Origin: CADEEV01 sp032127875
Lineage (GTDB): Bacteria; Acidobacteriota; Vicinamibacteria; Fen-336
Direction: 5' to 3'
Assembly (NCBI GenBank): GCA_032127875.1
Contig: JAQBHI010000109.1
Span: forward strand, 1-60,048
DNA: 60,048 bases
Made by a program: the position numbers and the translations under genes. A model generated the notes under the pieces. The model saw nothing but the letters and a program-made list of their open reading frames with translations, was not told the DNA's origin and ran no database searches. This document shows positions 59,804 to 60,048 of this stretch, piece after piece. Numbering within the stretch: the stretch's first letter is position 1; each line of letters begins with the position of its first letter.

Positions 59804-60048
59804 TGGCCTACCAAAGCCTGCTGCTCGAGGTCCACGACGCAGTTGCGATCGTCACGATCAACCGTCCCGAGAAGCTGAACGCGCTCAACGAGAAGGTCAT
59901 GGAGGAGCTCGACGCCTGCTTTGCGGCGCTGGGCGTCGACGAAAACGTGCGGGGCGTGATCCTGACCGGCGCGGGCGAGAAGGCCTTCGTCGCTGGAGCC
60001 GACATCGCCGAGCTTTCACAGCAGAGCCCGGTCGGCGGCATGGAGAAA
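59803..60048 (+). CDS. Enoyl-CoA hydratase/isomerase family protein (3' end outside window)
   Basis: The first 82 residues are present. They start at a GTG that shares its first base with the preceding TAG: MAYQSLLLEVHDAVAIVTIN, then RPEKLNALNEKVMEELD, GVILTGAGEKAFVAGADI and AEL. The NRPEKLNAL and FVAGADI(A/S)EL motifs, the latter forming the oxyanion hole, identify the crotonase superfamily. With the two upstream genes it fits a crotonyl-CoA hydratase. The catalytic Glu residues lie beyond the window edge. Confidence 0.9.
   Translation, partial: MAYQSLLLEVHDAVAIVTINRPEKLNALNEKVMEELDACFAALGVDENVRGVILTGAGEKAFVAGADIAELSQQSPVGGMEK

Overview
The window is 60 kb of GC-rich bacterial chromosome, roughly two thirds G+C by eye, densely packed with housekeeping and metabolic genes and with no phage, insertion sequence or CRISPR that I can see. 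A LolA-like protein, BamD, a heptosyltransferase-type GT9 enzyme and several lipoproteins point to a Gram-negative cell. The sigma-54 activator, bactofilin, Hanks-type kinase, PilT and S55-type secreted protein suit a myxobacterial, deltaproteobacterial or acidobacterial-type lineage. That placement is an inference from gene content only. Form IC RuBisCO with CbbX and phosphoribulokinase indicates a capacity for Calvin-cycle CO2 fixation.

Layout. 1-2.2 kb (+): the end of a LolA-like gene, a secreted HExxH metallopeptidase and a DUF4870 membrane protein. 2.3-9.8 kb (-): a six-gene operon ilvE-pilT-recX-alaS-lytic transglycosylase-TPR/AIM24. 9.9-19.3 kb (-): tRNA-Gly(CCC), bactofilin, aldehyde dehydrogenase, hrcA-grpE-dnaK-dnaJ-prmA-rsmE and a serine/threonine kinase. 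19.3-23.8 kb: sugar-nucleotide genes (phosphohexomutase and nucleotidyltransferase on -, UDP-GlcNAc-type dehydrogenase on +), then pgsA. 23.9-32.7 kb (-): a LysM protein, then the operon aroC-def-fmt-rsmB-PASTA-rpe-thioesterase-epimerase-bamD. 32.9-38.4 kb: a TPR/sigma-54 activator, lysC, an AmpG-like permease and a decayed sigma-factor locus. 38.4-43.4 kb (-): S55-like protein, secreted beta-propeller and GT9. 43.4-47.4 kb (+): three small membrane proteins, an isopropylmalate/isocitrate-type dehydrogenase and a one-chain dehydratase with its swivel domain first. 47.5-56.5 kb: carbonic anhydrase and cbbR on -, and cbbL-cbbS-cbbX-prk-tkt-tal on +. 56.5-60 kb: a PD40 lipoprotein on -, then thiolase, 3-hydroxyacyl-CoA dehydrogenase and a partial enoyl-CoA hydratase on +.

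Three things stand out. First, two copies of an approximately 75-bp two-hairpin element each sit about 10 nt after the stop codon of a minus-strand gene, with compensatory base changes in one stem. Second, many first-in-operon genes have a -10 box ending only 6-16 nt before the start codon, which implies leaderless or ultrashort-leader mRNAs, while genes inside operons overlap or carry Shine-Dalgarno sites. Third, several proteins have unusual architecture or residues: Asn301 in RuBisCO where other large subunits have His, Ser before His in the S55-like protein, LeuD-before-LeuC order in the dehydratase, and a DnaK without its acidic tail.

No stretch longer than about 200 bases lacks a gene. 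The larger intergenic gaps are described in the regulatory, repeat and terminator entries.
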